From Laguncularia racemosa (lineage: Eukaryota > Streptophyta > Magnoliopsida > Myrtales > Combretaceae), in NCBI GenBank assembly GCA_037954665.1, contig JBBMOL010000038.1, positions 372,001 through 436,000 of the forward strand: a stretch of DNA of 64,000 nt, written 5' to 3'. Shown piece by piece: positions 11,714-24,420 of this stretch. The position numbers and the translations under genes were made by a program. How positions within the stretch are numbered: the stretch's first letter is position 1; each line of letters opens with the position of its first letter. The notes under the pieces were generated by a model. The model made no database searches. It worked only from the letters and a program-made list of their open reading frames with translations, and was not told the origin of the DNA.

Positions 11714-12790
11714 AGAGAAAATGTTACATTTGATATCTAAGCTTTAATCATTTTTTAATTAATTATTTGAAGTTTCAAAATGTCAATTTACTACTTATCA
11801 AACTTTTTGTTATCAATGTTGGCACTTGAGTTAACTTTATTAATCAATTGGCACAATTGGCTAGTAAATGCATAATATGTGTCTATATATTAAAAAAAAA
11901 AAGAAAGAAAATTCCTCTGAAATGCCAACTAATTACCACAATATGTTTCCTAATTTAAATACATTACCTTGAAAAAAAATAATTATTATTTAATATTATA
12001 ACTTTAAACAATTACATTCATTAGAAATAAATAAATATTCACCAAAAAGAAAAAAAATTTAACTCTCTCCTTTGTAACTCTCTCTTCCTTCCCATCTTCC
12101 CCAAAACGTTTGCAAACTTGCAAATCTAATAGAAGTTTCAAAATATCCCGAATCAAACATAAAACCCTAACTTTCCCAAACTTAACCCTAACCCTAGCAA
12201 CTTAACCTTATCCTACTGTTCAAGTTCCACCAAATCCATCAAGGTCATTGCAATCATTTTGCGGTACCCATTAGTGAACAAAGTTTTCATCACACTTTTA
12301 AACCATGGTCAACCTCTTCAGCCATTCAATAGTTGATTAAGTATAATGGAGAGAGAGAGAGAGAACACCTTTTGTTGAGCAAATCCAATGGATCCATTGC
12401 CACCATCAAGTCTTGCACATTTATCTCACTGAAGGTAGAGAATAGATTGAAGATGATGATGAAGGAAATATGTTTTTCCTTTTTTTTTGGGTAATATATT
12501 AGCTAATTAAAAGGATGTATTTTTCTTTTTCTTTTCTTTGTTTTTAAAGCTAAGTTGGTAATTCAGTATTATTTCTTTTTTCATGTTAAGAATTTAATAG
12601 ATTTTGTTTATAATATAAGACATGTGTCATGCATTTATTTGCCCATAGTGCTAACTCGTTAACGGAGTTAACTTGAGTACCAATGTTAGCAACAAAAAGT
12701 TTAATTAGGTAGTAAATTAACACTATGAAACTTTAGGCAGTAAATTGGAAAAATAATCAAAGTTTAGGTACCAAATGTGATATTGTCCCT
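11714..12790. mobile_element. Second long-TIR DNA element (copy A)
   Basis: The ends are inverted copies: the left end contains GTTACATTTGATATCTAAG and the right end, reverse complemented, ATCACATTTGGTACCTAAAC. The inverted similarity continues for about 190 bp and includes a shared GTTAACTT-rich block. The interior has CT-rich and CCCTAACCCTAG sequence and a (GA)n run near 12352, but no transposase. The paralog 55621-57400 has a solo LTR inside it. Long TIRs suggest a Mutator-like element; the target duplication is not clear. Confidence 0.55.
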
Positions 12791-13407
12791 ATTTCTAATA
12801 AGGATACATAAAAAATAGTTATTATGTATTCAAAATACAAGTGAATATAGTAATAACAATTCCCTTAAAGTGGGCATGCTAAACATTTCCTTCCATTCCG
12901 TCTTATTCCCTCCATTTCCATTCATTTCCTCTAATCTAAATACACTCTTAAGGTTCTAATCACAAATGAGCATGCAATTTCAATGATGTTTTTATAGGAT
13001 TTTATATAATATTTGAATTAATAAAACAAATAAAGATATAAATGACTCTTCTAATAGATCTACACACAATCTACTTGATATGTGACACCCCTAACTTTTA
13101 AGGAGACGACAATTTATCACATAGCCTATTTAAATAGAATACATAAGGCTTTCAATTATTGTGTTAGTTTTTAAATTAGTTTTAAGATCTTAAAATCATT
13201 TAATTTTTGTAAAACCATTTGTTAGATTACTTGATTTGATTGGTTGGTAATTGAAAGTCTATACTAACCTAAAAGTTTGTCATTAGTTAAAAGTCCTTAA
13301 GCTTATTAGGCCCTAAAACATAACATTTCACAAAAGTTTAAACAATCCCTGAAGCTACAAGTGACTTCCATAACAAAGTTCATATATGAAACTAGAGAAA
13401 AAGAGGT

Positions 13408-13512
13408 TAGGTCTAATAATCTTCATCTACTACATTGCTCTCACATGCAAATAACTCCTCATTGGAGTCGTGCTCCATGGAATTGTAAAGAAGGTCTACA
13501 AAGTAGTCATCA
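13408..13512 (-). pseudogene. Possible terminal exon relic (copy A)
   Basis: On the minus strand a pyrimidine-rich tract ending in TAG is followed by an open stretch encoding an acidic ~34-residue tail (GDDDYFVDLLYNSMEHDSNE..., ending VVDEDY) and a stop. The copy B paralog (58035-58140) keeps the same frame, the same splice-acceptor-like sequence and the same stop, with about eight substitutions. I do not recognise the protein family. No upstream exon could be identified in either copy, so it may be a fragment of a gene or transposon. Confidence 0.3.
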
Positions 13513-16444
13513 TCACCTAAAAAAGAAAGTAAAAGAGATATAAAAGCCTAGTACACAATAGCACACACACATACACATAAGCAGATATTACATAATTCTA
13601 GTTCTAATGCAACAAGTAAAAATTCAATTTATAATGATAGTAAATTAAATAAACATTTAGCATAGGAGTACTCATGATTTCAAAAACATGACGACGAATC
13701 TAAGGTTCTAATACCACCGCACCAGTCATTGGGAGACGATAAAATCAACTAGAATTCACATTGATACACAAACCTCAACCAATAAAGTAGAATTGTCTAA
13801 GTTTCATTACTGTTTTGTAGTCCTTGCTAATTACAACCTAGGTATAATGTATCACCTGTCAAGTCCCCTAAACCCCGAGTGACTCCCAATATACCTTGTC
13901 TCCACTTTTAGTGCTTGTTATTGGACATGATTCCATTTGTTATCCACCCGTTGAGCTATCCTCAATGGTTGAAGTGCCTATACTACCATGTTTAATTGAA
14001 ATTATAATCTAAGGGTATCACTTGTTGGTTCAAGTTATCAAGCACTTACAATAAGCAAATGCTTAGCCAAGTTTAATTAATAGTCAGGTTTAATATTTTC
14101 TACCTTAGCAAACAACGTGTAATTACTACGTACTTAGAAGGTTGAAGGTATTTCCGAAGTAGAGGTCAATTCCCAATGATCGCGATTGTTGGGTTTCTAT
14201 GTAATTAGAAGAGGAAATTATAAATTAGTGAATTTGTTTTGGATAATTAATTATAGTCCTATTTGACTAAGGCCTATGGGTAAGAGAAACCATTTAGTCT
14301 TCAGCTTTATTTGACTCATACATGATTTATGGTTTATTAGTTAGGTTAATTTATGTCATTATAACTTATAGTTATTAATTATTAAATTACTTTACTTCTT
14401 AATTTGATTAAACCTCAAATCATTTAACTTTCTTAAATGAAGCCCATTGGCCTTTTTCTATTAGATTCTAAGTTTTTTTCTGTATGTTTTATTAAGACCT
14501 AATTAGGGTGCTAGGTCCTAAAGGAAAGTTAATAAACTCTTTTAATTAAAGAACCTACTTAGTTAACTATTTAAGCAATTAATCTAATTAGTTAATCCAA
14601 TTAAGTCAATATTATTTTAGTTTATCTCCTTATGGCAATTTAAGTCTTTTAAGCCTTGTTTACTTATTCTAAGCCCACTTAATTCATTTAGACCCATTAT
14701 GTCCAACTTAGGCCTATTAAGGTCCATATTGCCTAAATAGTCCTATTTTAGGCCTATTATGTTTTGATTGTTATTTCTTAGGTCCAATTACTTTATTATA
14801 CCTAATTAAGTCTATTTAAGGTCTTTAATTAGTTTTAGGCCCCATCATGCATAAGGTCCATTAAAGATTTTTTATTTTACCAAGACCGATTAGGTTACAG
14901 GCTTTAAGGAAAAACTGGCCTAATCAATTTTGGAAATTAGGCCCATTGGGTTTACTTAAATTAATTAAGTTTAATTAAAATTTATTTACCAATTTAACCA
15001 TACAATTAAATTACTTAAGTCAATAGTTTCAATTAAAAAAATTTGTGGAAGAAAATTTAGGTGGTGGGTGGGATGGGGGGTGAGTTGAACCGACCTTGGC
15101 CCATTCCAATTAAAATATTATTTTATCATTTTTTCTTACTTATTATACTTGTTATGCTAATTTCTCTATCTTTTTTAAGGAAATTGGAAAAATCTATCAT
15201 AAACACAATTTCACTTAAATCACCCACTTTACAAGATCAAACACATTCCTTAGCAAGTTTTGATTCAAGATTTGAATCTTCACTCAGGTTTTGTATGATA
15301 TGAATTTGAAGACAATGATGATTGGTTTAAATTTTATGACAAAAAATTTGTATGAAAACATGCTTAGTTAAAATCATATAGAAAAAATGTTTTTTTTTTT
15401 TGATGAATTTGAGTGTTTATATTAAGATTCAAGAACAATTTAAATTTCATAATTTCTCTAAATTACTCAAACTTGTCATTTTAACCTAAAATTTTTTAAG
15501 ATTTTAAAGCAAACATCACCCATATTCATCTAAACACCTAATTATATCAAATCTATTTAATCAAGCACCACTTATTATCATCAAAATTACTCTAGCAAGT
15601 TGGAAAATCTAGAAATTCAATTGAATTTAATAAATTTGCCAATTACATGCACAAAGTGAATGTCATCATATAAACATGTCATAACCATCATATAACATTA
15701 TTATCATCATCTAGATGATAATAAAATTTCCAATTACTTTATACAATCTAAACATGTCATAACCATCATATACGATTATTATCATCATCTAAACCCTAAG
15801 TGATCATAAGAATTCCAATCAAACATCAAATTGTAGCTCAATCAAAATCTCATACATGCTGGAAAGTTCATTTATCCATGCCCAAGTACCCATTTCAACA
15901 TTACTAATCATTAATCAAGCAAGATTAATCATTCCCATCAACATATAAGCAACTTTAGTGTCTAAAACATCACTTAACCTAAAAATCAACGCATTTGTCA
16001 TCCTTTAATCATTCTAAGGCATCTAAAATACAAATTAATGCATGAAAATCACCATGAGCACAACATAAAGTGGTAGCATGCATTGTTTAAGGTTTGAAGT
16101 GCAATTTTAAGTTCTAACTTCATTTCTATCCCATCAAACCCTTGTACAACATCCATATTATCATGTTTTCTTACAAATCAACTTTTAAAACACCAACATC
16201 TACCCTATCCTAACATTAGAAGTGGCAACATTCGTGGATCAAAATGCTAACATACTCAAACTTCATTAAACATCTAGTTAGTGGCTTTAACCACTCCAAA
16301 TCACCCATTTAAGAAGAGTTTTGAAATTTACCTTTTGAAGAATCCAATCGAACCTCTAGTTCTCAAGTTGGCCTTTGCTTATAAGTTCCAAAGGGGAGTT
16401 TTCTTCATGTTCCAAGTTATTTTATAGAATCCACAAATGTTATT

Positions 16445-16835
16445 TAGTACTAACATTAAGATTAAACCTAATCACTTCCCACACTAGTAAAAGATTGAAG
16501 ATAACTTACACATGATGTCTAATGACCCTTGCTAAGCTTGAAATGCCCCCTCTACGCCTCTATTTGATCTTCAAAACCTAGTTATTACATGAATTAACTT
16601 AGATTAGTAGAGTCATTAAACTAATCATTTAGGTCATTTAGTACTAAACATTTAGAATAAACCCAATCACTTCCTACACTAGTAAAAGATTAAAGATAAC
16701 TTACACATGATGTCTAATGGCCCCCGCAAAGCTTGAAATGCCCTCTCCAAGCCTCTATTTGATCTTCAAAACCTAGTTATTACATGAATTAACTTAGATT
16801 AGTAGAGTCATTAAGCTAATCATTTAGGTTTAAGC
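16445..16835. repeat. 195-bp tandem duplication
   Basis: Two units with period 195 bp (the ATCACTTCC phase mark is at 16471 and 16666). The same two-unit structure with the same period exists in copy B (62105 and 62300), so it predates the segmental duplication. Confidence 0.85.
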
Positions 16836-17216
16836 TTAGAGATTAGGGTTTAGAGAGGGATTTAAAGTGTAACTTTTGAAATGTTCTAGAAAAGAGAAGT
16901 GAGAGAGTAAGGGAAATGAGGGGGGTAGAGACAACTTAAGAAAAAAAAATTTGAAGCTTTTAAGGCATAAAACCCTAACATCATGTTTGGTATGTAGGAA
17001 TGACCTGAAATGAAATGGATCAGAATGGAATGGAATGGAATTATGATTGGAATGACCAACTAATCCTATGTTTAGGAACATAAATGGGATTGTTGATTCC
17101 ATTCCATCATTATGTTTGGTTGTGCCATCTTCATAATGGAATGGAATGTGCACATACTATTGTTTTGTTGCATTTATACATAACATTATATAAGATTGTT
17201 ATATATGTGTGTATAT

Positions 17217-18440
17217 TGAGGTCACGTAAATAATCAAAAGATCGAAAATTGAGAACTAGGTTAGACCTGTACAATCAAAACCTCTTGCTAAAATAGCCTA
17301 AGTTAAGACTTCCATATTTGTTTTTATAATTATTTAGGCACAACGAGCAATTGAATTAGAACCATTGAGCAATGATGACAAGGAAGCCAAAAATAAATAA
17401 AATAAAAAAGAGAATATATGACAAGAAATTTCAATAAAGAGTTGGAACCAACATTGCTTTTTTTTTTTTTTAAAAAAAAAAAAAATTTGACTAGGATGAT
17501 TATGATGATGATTTGCAACTGTTTTTGGGAGTCATGGATGAGAGAGAAAGAGAGAAGAAAAAAAGAAGAAGAGGAAGCTACTCAATAAAAGTAAAGTTTT
17601 TGAGTTTAGATTGAGAGAGATGAGAACAAAGAGAAAGGGGTTCAAAAGAAAGACTTGAGAGTTAGGAGACATCATGTAGAGTTGGGAAAGTGAGCCGAAC
17701 GGCCAGCCTGCGGGTCGAAGTGGGTCAGCTTGTGTTGGCTCACCTCATAAAGTTTTTTTTTTTACAAAATAAAAAATAATTTTCATAATCGACTATTTTT
17801 TTTATTTATCATTTCTCATTTTCTTTTCACAACCATTTAATTTTTTTAACTCTAAGGCAATGTCAAACTTTTTTTTTCCTTCTATATTCTAGTGGCGATA
17901 ACTGAGCACAAAATCACAATTTGAGTATAAAAGTTTTGTGTTGTGTTTGTGTGTTGCATCTCCTTTTTAGTTGTTACTTTTGCCTTTTAGTTTATTTATT
18001 TACTTTACTTTTAGTTTTATTATTGGTATTGGATAGCTTAGTGACCTAATTTGAGTTTTTTTTTCTTTTTTGCGGGCTATGCGAGCCTACCCGCGCCCTC
18101 AGTGAGTTGGCTCACCCTGACCCGGGGACCACGCAAGTGCAAGCCAAAATGACCCGTTGCTTTTGCCAGCCAAAATTTTTGGCCTGCCTTGCATTCCAGG
18201 CTCTAAAAACAAGTTTAACGTTTGGCTTTGGTGGTATTGGTTCCTTTTACTATTATGAAGTTTCTTTCTATAAGGGGGATGTTGCTTGTCTTTTATTAGA
18301 AACCACATATTAATGTCAGTCCTTTCAAGCTAGATATTTTTCTCCCTCAAAACGTTCAATTGGCTTTATCCTATGTTTGGCAATTTGTACTCGAGGGAAA
18401 TGAGTGAAAATGCTTTAAAAAAAAATCAAGTATATATAAT
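17217..18440. other. Single-copy spacer between duplication copy and hAT nest
   Basis: Mostly AT-rich, with T- and A-homopolymers at 17457-17484 and a GA-rich block at 17540-17660. Two GC-rich patches (17690-17750 and 18070-18190) carry related GAGCC/GGCTCACC words in opposite orientations and could be the ends of a small hAT-type MITE, but I found no matching target duplication. No supported gene. Confidence 0.4.
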
Positions 18441-18805
18441 TAGAGTTGGCAATTTGTGTCAATTTGTTGTGTTTTATGTTTATACCTAAACGAGTTTATA
18501 ATTTAAAAACCTCAACTTGTAATCCAACCCATTTAATAATCGTGTATGAAAACTTAAACCTATAACATGACTCATTTGATAATTGTGTTTTATGTTTAGG
18601 TTTGATCATTTATTAACTAAAAAGTTATAATTTAATTTATAAAATTGTTATAAATACATAAGAAAAAAAAGACAATTATAAAATTAGCATTTACAAATAA
18701 AAATAATACAATCTTAATACTTAAATATAAAATTAGAACATAACATGAATTTAATAAAATAAATTTATGTAATCTATAATATAGTATATATATTATTGAA
18801 ATAGT

Positions 18806-19241
18806 ATTACCATCGTTACCTGAACTTTGGACAAAAATTCAATTTACTACATAAAGTTTAAATTTGCTAAATTTAGTATCCAATTCGAAGTTTTCATATC
18901 ACCAATACTGTCCCCATTAAATCTTGCAATGATTTATTTTTCTAGTCATATTCTTTAACCATTATTAGCGTGACACGTGTCTCACTAGTTTAAAGAATGT
19001 TAGATTATCGTTGTTGACTCTAACTATTGAGCATAATGGAAGGGTATTATTTTTTATTCTATATAGTTTGATGTGTTTTTGTATCTTTTTTTTTTCTTTT
19101 TTTGTTTAACTACTAAGTCCAAGATGTATAAAAACAATGTCAATATGACATTTCTTAAACTAGTAGAGCACTTGTGTTAATGATGGTTGAAACATATGAC
19201 TGGATAGATAATTGTGTCACAAGATTTAATGTGAGTTGTAG
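18806..19241. mobile_element. Left half of an inverted-repeat element split by the Athila-like insertion
   Basis: 18813-18920 is an inverted match to 46030-46140 (shared words include AAATTTGCTAA and CAATTTACTAC-like blocks). These are the two ends of a ~0.5-kb DNA element into which the Athila-like retrotransposon jumped. The exact termini and target duplication are unclear. Confidence 0.5.
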
Positions 19242-20671
19242 TGATGGGTCATTTATCCGATCGTAGCAAATTATAAATTTATTAACCCAAAGAAAGCTAA
19301 TGATCTAGCTAGGCAAGTGTATCTATCTAATGTAGTATAGATCGCAATGAGTGTCATCCTCAAGGATCTTAAGAACAAGTATTAATATTATCGTTTTTCT
19401 GCTATTTAGTTTAAATATTAATGTGAGATTAATAAATTAAATTACTAATTACTTAATCTAATAACCCTGAGATTAATTATAATCGCTGTAATAAATGAAT
19501 TTAATCACAAAGATATACCTTTCATCTTGATCCACTATAAACCCTAGTTTTCTTATAGTAAGGTTTTGATTAATTAATTGTTTATGTTTTGCACTGCAGG
19601 AATTTTCAATTAAACTAATTACTCCCTCGAGTTAATTAATTGATAACCTTATATAGAATAGTGAAGACTTCTCCCTTATTATCGCCCTATAAGATCTCAT
19701 TAAGCTCATAATTCCCCAATAAAGATTAAATCTTTATATAGAAAATTGAAGTCTTCTTACCTTTAGGTAAAACATGCTATTCATGAAGATCTATCATATT
19801 AGATAAGACCTCTCTCTATCTAACAAGAATTAGACATGCAATCAATTCGCGCGCATAAATTAATTATATAGCAGTTAAAACACATGAATAGATACAAAGG
19901 CATACACTTTTCATTAATCAATAAGTAATTCATAATATAGTTTAGAGTTTCACAAGATGCAGGGCATATAAATCTACTCCTCTATGAAATCTATAATAAT
20001 CATGAGAAATCTAGAGAAGTAATAATAATTCATGATGAAAAGAATAAACCTTCATAGGCGTTTTGTAATTTTTGATGATGCTCCAGTAATTTTGCTCTCT
20101 AGACATGCGATTTTGCTCTCCTAAGATTTTTAGAGTGGCTATGAGAAAGAATAATTCAAATCCCTAATTTTTGAAATGAAGCGAGTATTTATAGTATAGG
20201 AAATACGGTTGCATGTACGACCTAATGCACCCTTAGGTTGTATACTTTGGAAAAGAGTAAAATTTTGACGTTCTAGGTTTTACATAGCCTCCTGCACGGT
20301 CGTGCTTGGGGTTGTGCACTCTTGAATCCCTGCAGTTTCTTCTCTGAGCAAATTGTTTGCTTCAGCACAACTCTCTACACCACTTATGCAGTAGCCAAGG
20401 CACAATTCATGATGCATTTTGATTACTTTTGCTCTCCAGCACTAGCATAAGCACGTTCATGCTGAAGGTTGTATACATGTGAAAATCACATTTTCTTATA
20501 TTTTGCCAGATTTTGCCTCGTTTTCGCTCAAATATTCTTTAAATTGCACTCTTTAAACCCTGAAATCAAATATTAAGCACTTAAGTGTCTTTTTTCTTTA
20601 TAAATTCACACAAAATTCATAGAAAATCATATTCAATAAATACTATAACAAGGTTCTTTTAACACTTACCA
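19242..20671 (-). repeat. 3' LTR of the Athila-like element
   Basis: TGATGGGTC...CACTTACCA, 1430 bp, matches 44581-46029 in direct orientation along its full length. A TATA box on the minus strand is at 20186-20194. It contains a CACGGTCGTGC motif near 20296, related to motifs in the copia LTR and in this element's 3' region. Confidence 0.9.
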
Positions 20672-20715
20672 AACTTCCCAACACTTAAACGTTTGCTTAT
20701 CCTCAAGCAAACAAA
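20672..20715 (-). other. Polypurine-rich primer region of the Athila-like element
   Basis: On the minus strand, a TTGAGGATAAGCAAACG...GTTGGGAAG sequence abuts the 3' LTR. The 'GAGGA.AAGCAA ... GGGGAA' layout upstream of the 3' LTR is characteristic of Athila-group elements. Confidence 0.6.
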
Positions 20716-21723
20716 ATAAGAACAAGAGAAAAACTTTATCATAAATTATACTCATTATAATCTTCAAATCACAAGCAACATTCTTTACTTAATTAATTTT
20801 TAGTGACTCATTAGTGCCTATTATTTAAACTTACCATAATTGTATGTGCACTTGGCATACCGTAATTAGACTTTTTAGATTAATCCAAGTAAGTTAAACT
20901 AGTATCCTCACTATTTAGCAATCGCTTTCAAAATTACAAAGGAAATAACAAATCAAACAAAATCCAAGTTGTTCAGTTGTAATTTTCCACTTACCAAAAA
21001 GTACATAAACCATTTGATTATTTTTCAAAGCACAACAACAAGGAGTGAAAGTATATGACATCTATTATTCCCTTAAATTATTTTCCTTTTTCTTTCAAGT
21101 CTCTTTACGATTTTTTTTCTTTTTCTTTTTCTTTTTCTTTTTCTTTTTTTTTTTTTTTTTGCAATTGGATAAAACCAAGTAACCCATATAGCGAGCTTTT
21201 AGCCGATAATGTTGAGCTCATCACCTAAGTTAACAAATGCTATTCCCTTAATGGAGGGCATTCCTATGGGCTTATTTACTCAAGTTACAAGATGTAATAA
21301 ACTTGTCTTTTTGATATCCTTTAAAGTTACGATAATTTCATCGGTTGATCGATCTCATGACTGACGACCTTAGCTAACCAAGTTTTAAAGGGACCCCACC
21401 GAATCTCCCTTACCTTAACACATAGGAACTTAATATTGATATTTATTATTTTCAAAGAGATTGTTTCAAGAAAAATTACCAAGTTAACAATTTCACATAT
21501 TTTTTCACAAAAGGTTGAGAGAACTCTCAAAATGATTGAATATTAAATACACTAGCTAGTTAACTTAAAAAAACAACTAATTCACTTGAAATTAAGGATT
21601 TCCCTTTACTTCATAATTCTAAATTTAGCTATTAAACAACAAATAGATTTACCCCACTTGGATTTCATCCTAAAACTCTAGCTGAGTATATCAGGCTTAA
21701 CAATAGGTGAGTAAGGCACACAA
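20716..21723 (-). other. Athila-like 3' untranslated region (part)
   Basis: Non-coding sequence between the polypurine region and the nested minus-strand element. It includes a (CTTTTT)n microsatellite at about 21112-21161. Confidence 0.55.
21112..21161. repeat. (CTTTTT)n microsatellite
   Basis: About five CTTTTT hexamer-like units running into a T homopolymer. Confidence 0.85.
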
Positions 21724-22546
21724 TGATGTGCCTTATAATTTCAATAGCATACACATAAATACAAATGTGTGATCACTAAATCAATTCCACAATGGTGTGA
21801 TCATCAACACTCCTTTGAACCCTAATTCATGTAGATTCAAATGGTAAAGATACTAAATTGTGATGAAGAACAGTACAATTGTATAATAAGCAATGGATAA
21901 CAATATAAATGAATTCAAATTCCACTTAAACTGTTTGAATCAAATCTGAAAATGAGGAACCCTAATTCATGTGAAAGACAACAAGTAACACAATCAAATT
22001 GTATTTATATATGACGCACTAGAAAACAATTTGAAGTAACTAGAGAAAGATTGATATTACTCACAATCTCCTCTAGCTAATCTCGCCATAATTTCACAAA
22101 TGAAATTGAGAAGAGAATTTTACATGCAATGACTCTTCCTCAAGGAAAAATGTGTATATTTTCTTAAGTTTTAAAAGCTCCCTCTAAACCCTATTTAGCA
22201 AGTATTTATACTTGCTACAATTAGGGTAAAAACAACAAAACAAATTACAAATAAACCACTCCAAATGATTGGTTCTAAAACATAAAAATACAAGTACAAA
22301 TAAGTGTTCAAATAGCCGATTCTTCACTTCAATAGAACACATTGTGGACTAGTGGATGTAAGTCCAAGAATGTCCTTAATTTGATTCTTATTGCATTTTA
22401 CTTGCCATCTTGTAAAACCAATAAATGTACTTGCTATAATGCAAAGATAAAGTTTTATTAGATAAATATGACAACATGTGGATATCTGGGCTCATGTATC
22501 CAATTTGTTTTTCCCACTATTGGAACCATAGAGTTGATTCTCATCA
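21724..22546 (-). repeat. 3' LTR (left copy) of the gag+protease element
   Basis: 823 bp; starts TGATGTGCC and ends TTCTCATCA on +. It carries the TATA box in an 18-bp inverted repeat at 22198-22215. Confidence 0.92.
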
Positions 22547-22689
22547 TCTCCTCGGGCCTCTGAAAGATTTTCCCTTAAATTTAAGGGGTTTTCTCTTGGA
22601 CTAACACCCAATATTTGTGTTTGCTTATTGGCTGGAGGTCTTGTAGAGCCACTGGTGTTTATAATCTATTCTTGGAAAGAGCGAACCTC

Positions 22690-23130
22690 AGACGGAGACA
22701 TAGGAGTCAAGACAATCCATGTACCATCCTTTTGAAACATGCAAGTGTTTCTGAACCCTTCATGTAGTACCTTCCTGTCAAATAACTATGATCTACCCAG
22801 TAATATATGAAAGGCACACATAGGAAGCACACCACAAATAATCTCATCATTGCATCTATCTTATATACTGAATGGTACCTTTGCCCTCTATGTAACATAC
22901 AAGTTACCTCGATTATCTAACCAATGCAATTTATAAGGGTTTGGATGTAGGCTAGTGGCTAGTTGTAAATTATTTACTAATGCAGTAAATATGACATTAG
23001 TGCAACTACCATCATCAATGAAAAGAACACATAGGTTACCTCGAATCCAACAAGGTGTGTGGAACAGGTTATCCCTCTATATATCCCTGACATATGGAGA
23101 TATGGTAATAACCCTGCGTAACACATTAAT
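22690..23130 (-). pseudogene. Retroviral-type aspartic protease relic
   Basis: Read on the minus strand, conceptual translation shows IDDGSCTNV (active site, with Asp-Gly where the intact relative at 41353-41880 has VDGGSCTNV), then LLGRS and an FRNTCMFQK block in the same order as that relative. Several stops interrupt it. It would cleave the gag precursor, as in chromovirus-like gypsy elements. It follows gag on the same strand and is followed directly by the 3' end of the element. Confidence 0.75.
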
Positions 23131-23249
23131 AAGTAAGTAATTTTCACCCTTTTTGTCCTCATGTGTCTCAACGTTCTGATCATCTTAATATTCTTGCAGA
23201 GCTAGGGATAAATCTGTCAGTTCAACAACTTCTTCCTCATCATCTTCTT

Positions 23250-24420
23250 CGTTGCCCTCCATAACAGTTATTACCCTTTTATTAGGACATTGTGCAGCCA
23301 TATGTCCAAAACCCATGCATTTGAAACATTTAATCTAGCGCATCTTTCCACTGGTTGATCTCGGTGCTATTTGCCTAAAATTAGATCCTACTACCTCTTT
23401 ACCTTTCCCAAAAACATTTTTCTCCTTATCAGTGCTAAAGATAATTTTGTCTACAGCCTTAGCATGTTCTCCTACTCCCTTTTGTCCACCCATTTGACCA
23501 TCTACTCTAATAGGTTTAGTAGTAGTACCATACTTGTTACTAGTGGCTCAGAAGGGATTGGATTACCTCTACCTCTCTACTTTTAAGGCCAACTGTATAG
23601 CCTCATCAAGTGTATTATAGATTTGTAGCTCAACAACACAGGCAATCTCATATTTCAACCCAAACACAAATCGTGCTAGGGTTTCCTCAAGAGGCTTGAC
23701 TGATTCACATCTAATCATCAATGTCTCAAACTCCTATAAATAGTCATCTACTATTTTGCCTCCTTGCCTTAGTGTTTGGAGATGCATAAACAGTTCCTGC
23801 TTGTAATGTTCTTGTATGAACCTTTTCCTTAGAACCTATTTTATGTCCCTCCATATATGTATTTCAGCCTCTCCATCTCTTCGTCTGCTGATCACCAAAT
23901 TTTTCCACCACTAGGCGGCATAACCTATGAATTCCATGGCTATAAGACGAACCCTAGTGTTATCATCAATTTCATAATAGTCGAATAGACTCTCAACTTT
24001 GTCCTTCCATTCCAAGTAGTCATCTGCTGAACCCTTGCCATTAAATGAAGGCATCTACAGTTTCACATACTTCAATCCCTGAGGTGGCCTGAAATCCCTG
24101 TTTGGGTATGGGTTAATCCCAAAATCATAATCTCTTTCCTCCATAAGAGCAAGATAATCTCCTTCCATTCTTCTTCCCATATTATCTCCAACTGCTCCCT
24201 TCTTGTGAACATTCTGAGGAGCTACCCTAGGTGGTGGTGCCTGAAGATTTGCCACTGTTGGTTATGGCATCGTCATCCGATCTATCCTTGATGCTAATGT
24301 AGCAACAATGGTAGTGAGGTCCTGTAACTGCTCCTCCAAAGTTCTTCCACTTATAGTTCAATGACCCTGATCGCCACCAACTTGGCCATTGGCCTTATTG
24401 CCAATTCCCCCATTCACACT
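23250..24420 (-). pseudogene. gag: Gypsy gag (capsid and zinc knuckle), broken
   Basis: The minus-strand translation begins with a low-complexity N-terminal region (TLEEQLQDL, MANLQAPPPRVAPQ at 24255 downward). Then comes the classic retrotransposon gag domain: GKGSADDYLEWKDKVESL near 24030, MEFIGYAA, and DEAIQLALKVE-like sequence near 23600. It ends with a CCHC knuckle (CFKCMGFGHMAAQC) at about 23286-23330. At least four stops and no long ORF show it is dead. Gag packages the element RNA. Confidence 0.8.

Larger units (their letters stand above)
8360..17216. repeat. Segmental duplication, copy A
   Basis: This stretch is collinear and same-strand with 47266-47999 plus 54174-62860. Divergence is roughly 4-10% by eye, depending on the interval. 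The copies differ by whole insertions: the solo LTR 9593-10411 is only in A; the solo LTRs 56263-56984 and 58847-59881 are only in B. About 350 bp of A (roughly 9050-9410) is missing in B, where the truncated Ogre-like element sits. The distal boundary falls inside a TIR element (around 17216 / 62860). No intact gene is visible in either copy. Confidence 0.88.
12791..17216. other. Distal part of copy A, non-coding
   Basis: Collinear with 57401-62860. It begins near 13083 with TGTGACACCCCTAAC, which looks like the start of a gypsy LTR, but I cannot find a matching end or second LTR, so I leave it unnamed. It contains a small possible exon (13408-13512, minus), a long stretch rich in GGTCC/TTAGGCC words (14400-14950), and a 195-bp tandem duplication near its end. 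No long ORF. Confidence 0.5.

Noticed and set aside
12180..12200. Telomere-like CCCTAACCCTAG
   Set aside because: Only about two imperfect units inside a TIR element; far too short for an interstitial telomere.
13083..17216. Large solo gypsy LTR starting TGTGACACCCCTAAC
   Set aside because: The start motif fits, but no matching 3' end, TSD or second LTR could be found; the segment is also in copy B at 57690, so it is left as unassigned duplicated DNA.
17680..18205. Small hAT MITE with TAGAGTTGG and CAGGCTCTA ends
   Set aside because: The would-be 8-bp flanks (ACATCATG and AAAACAAG) do not match.
22707..22898. Minus-strand 63-codon ORF as a host gene
   Set aside because: It falls in the protease region of the element at 21724-26213, in a different frame from the conserved residues.
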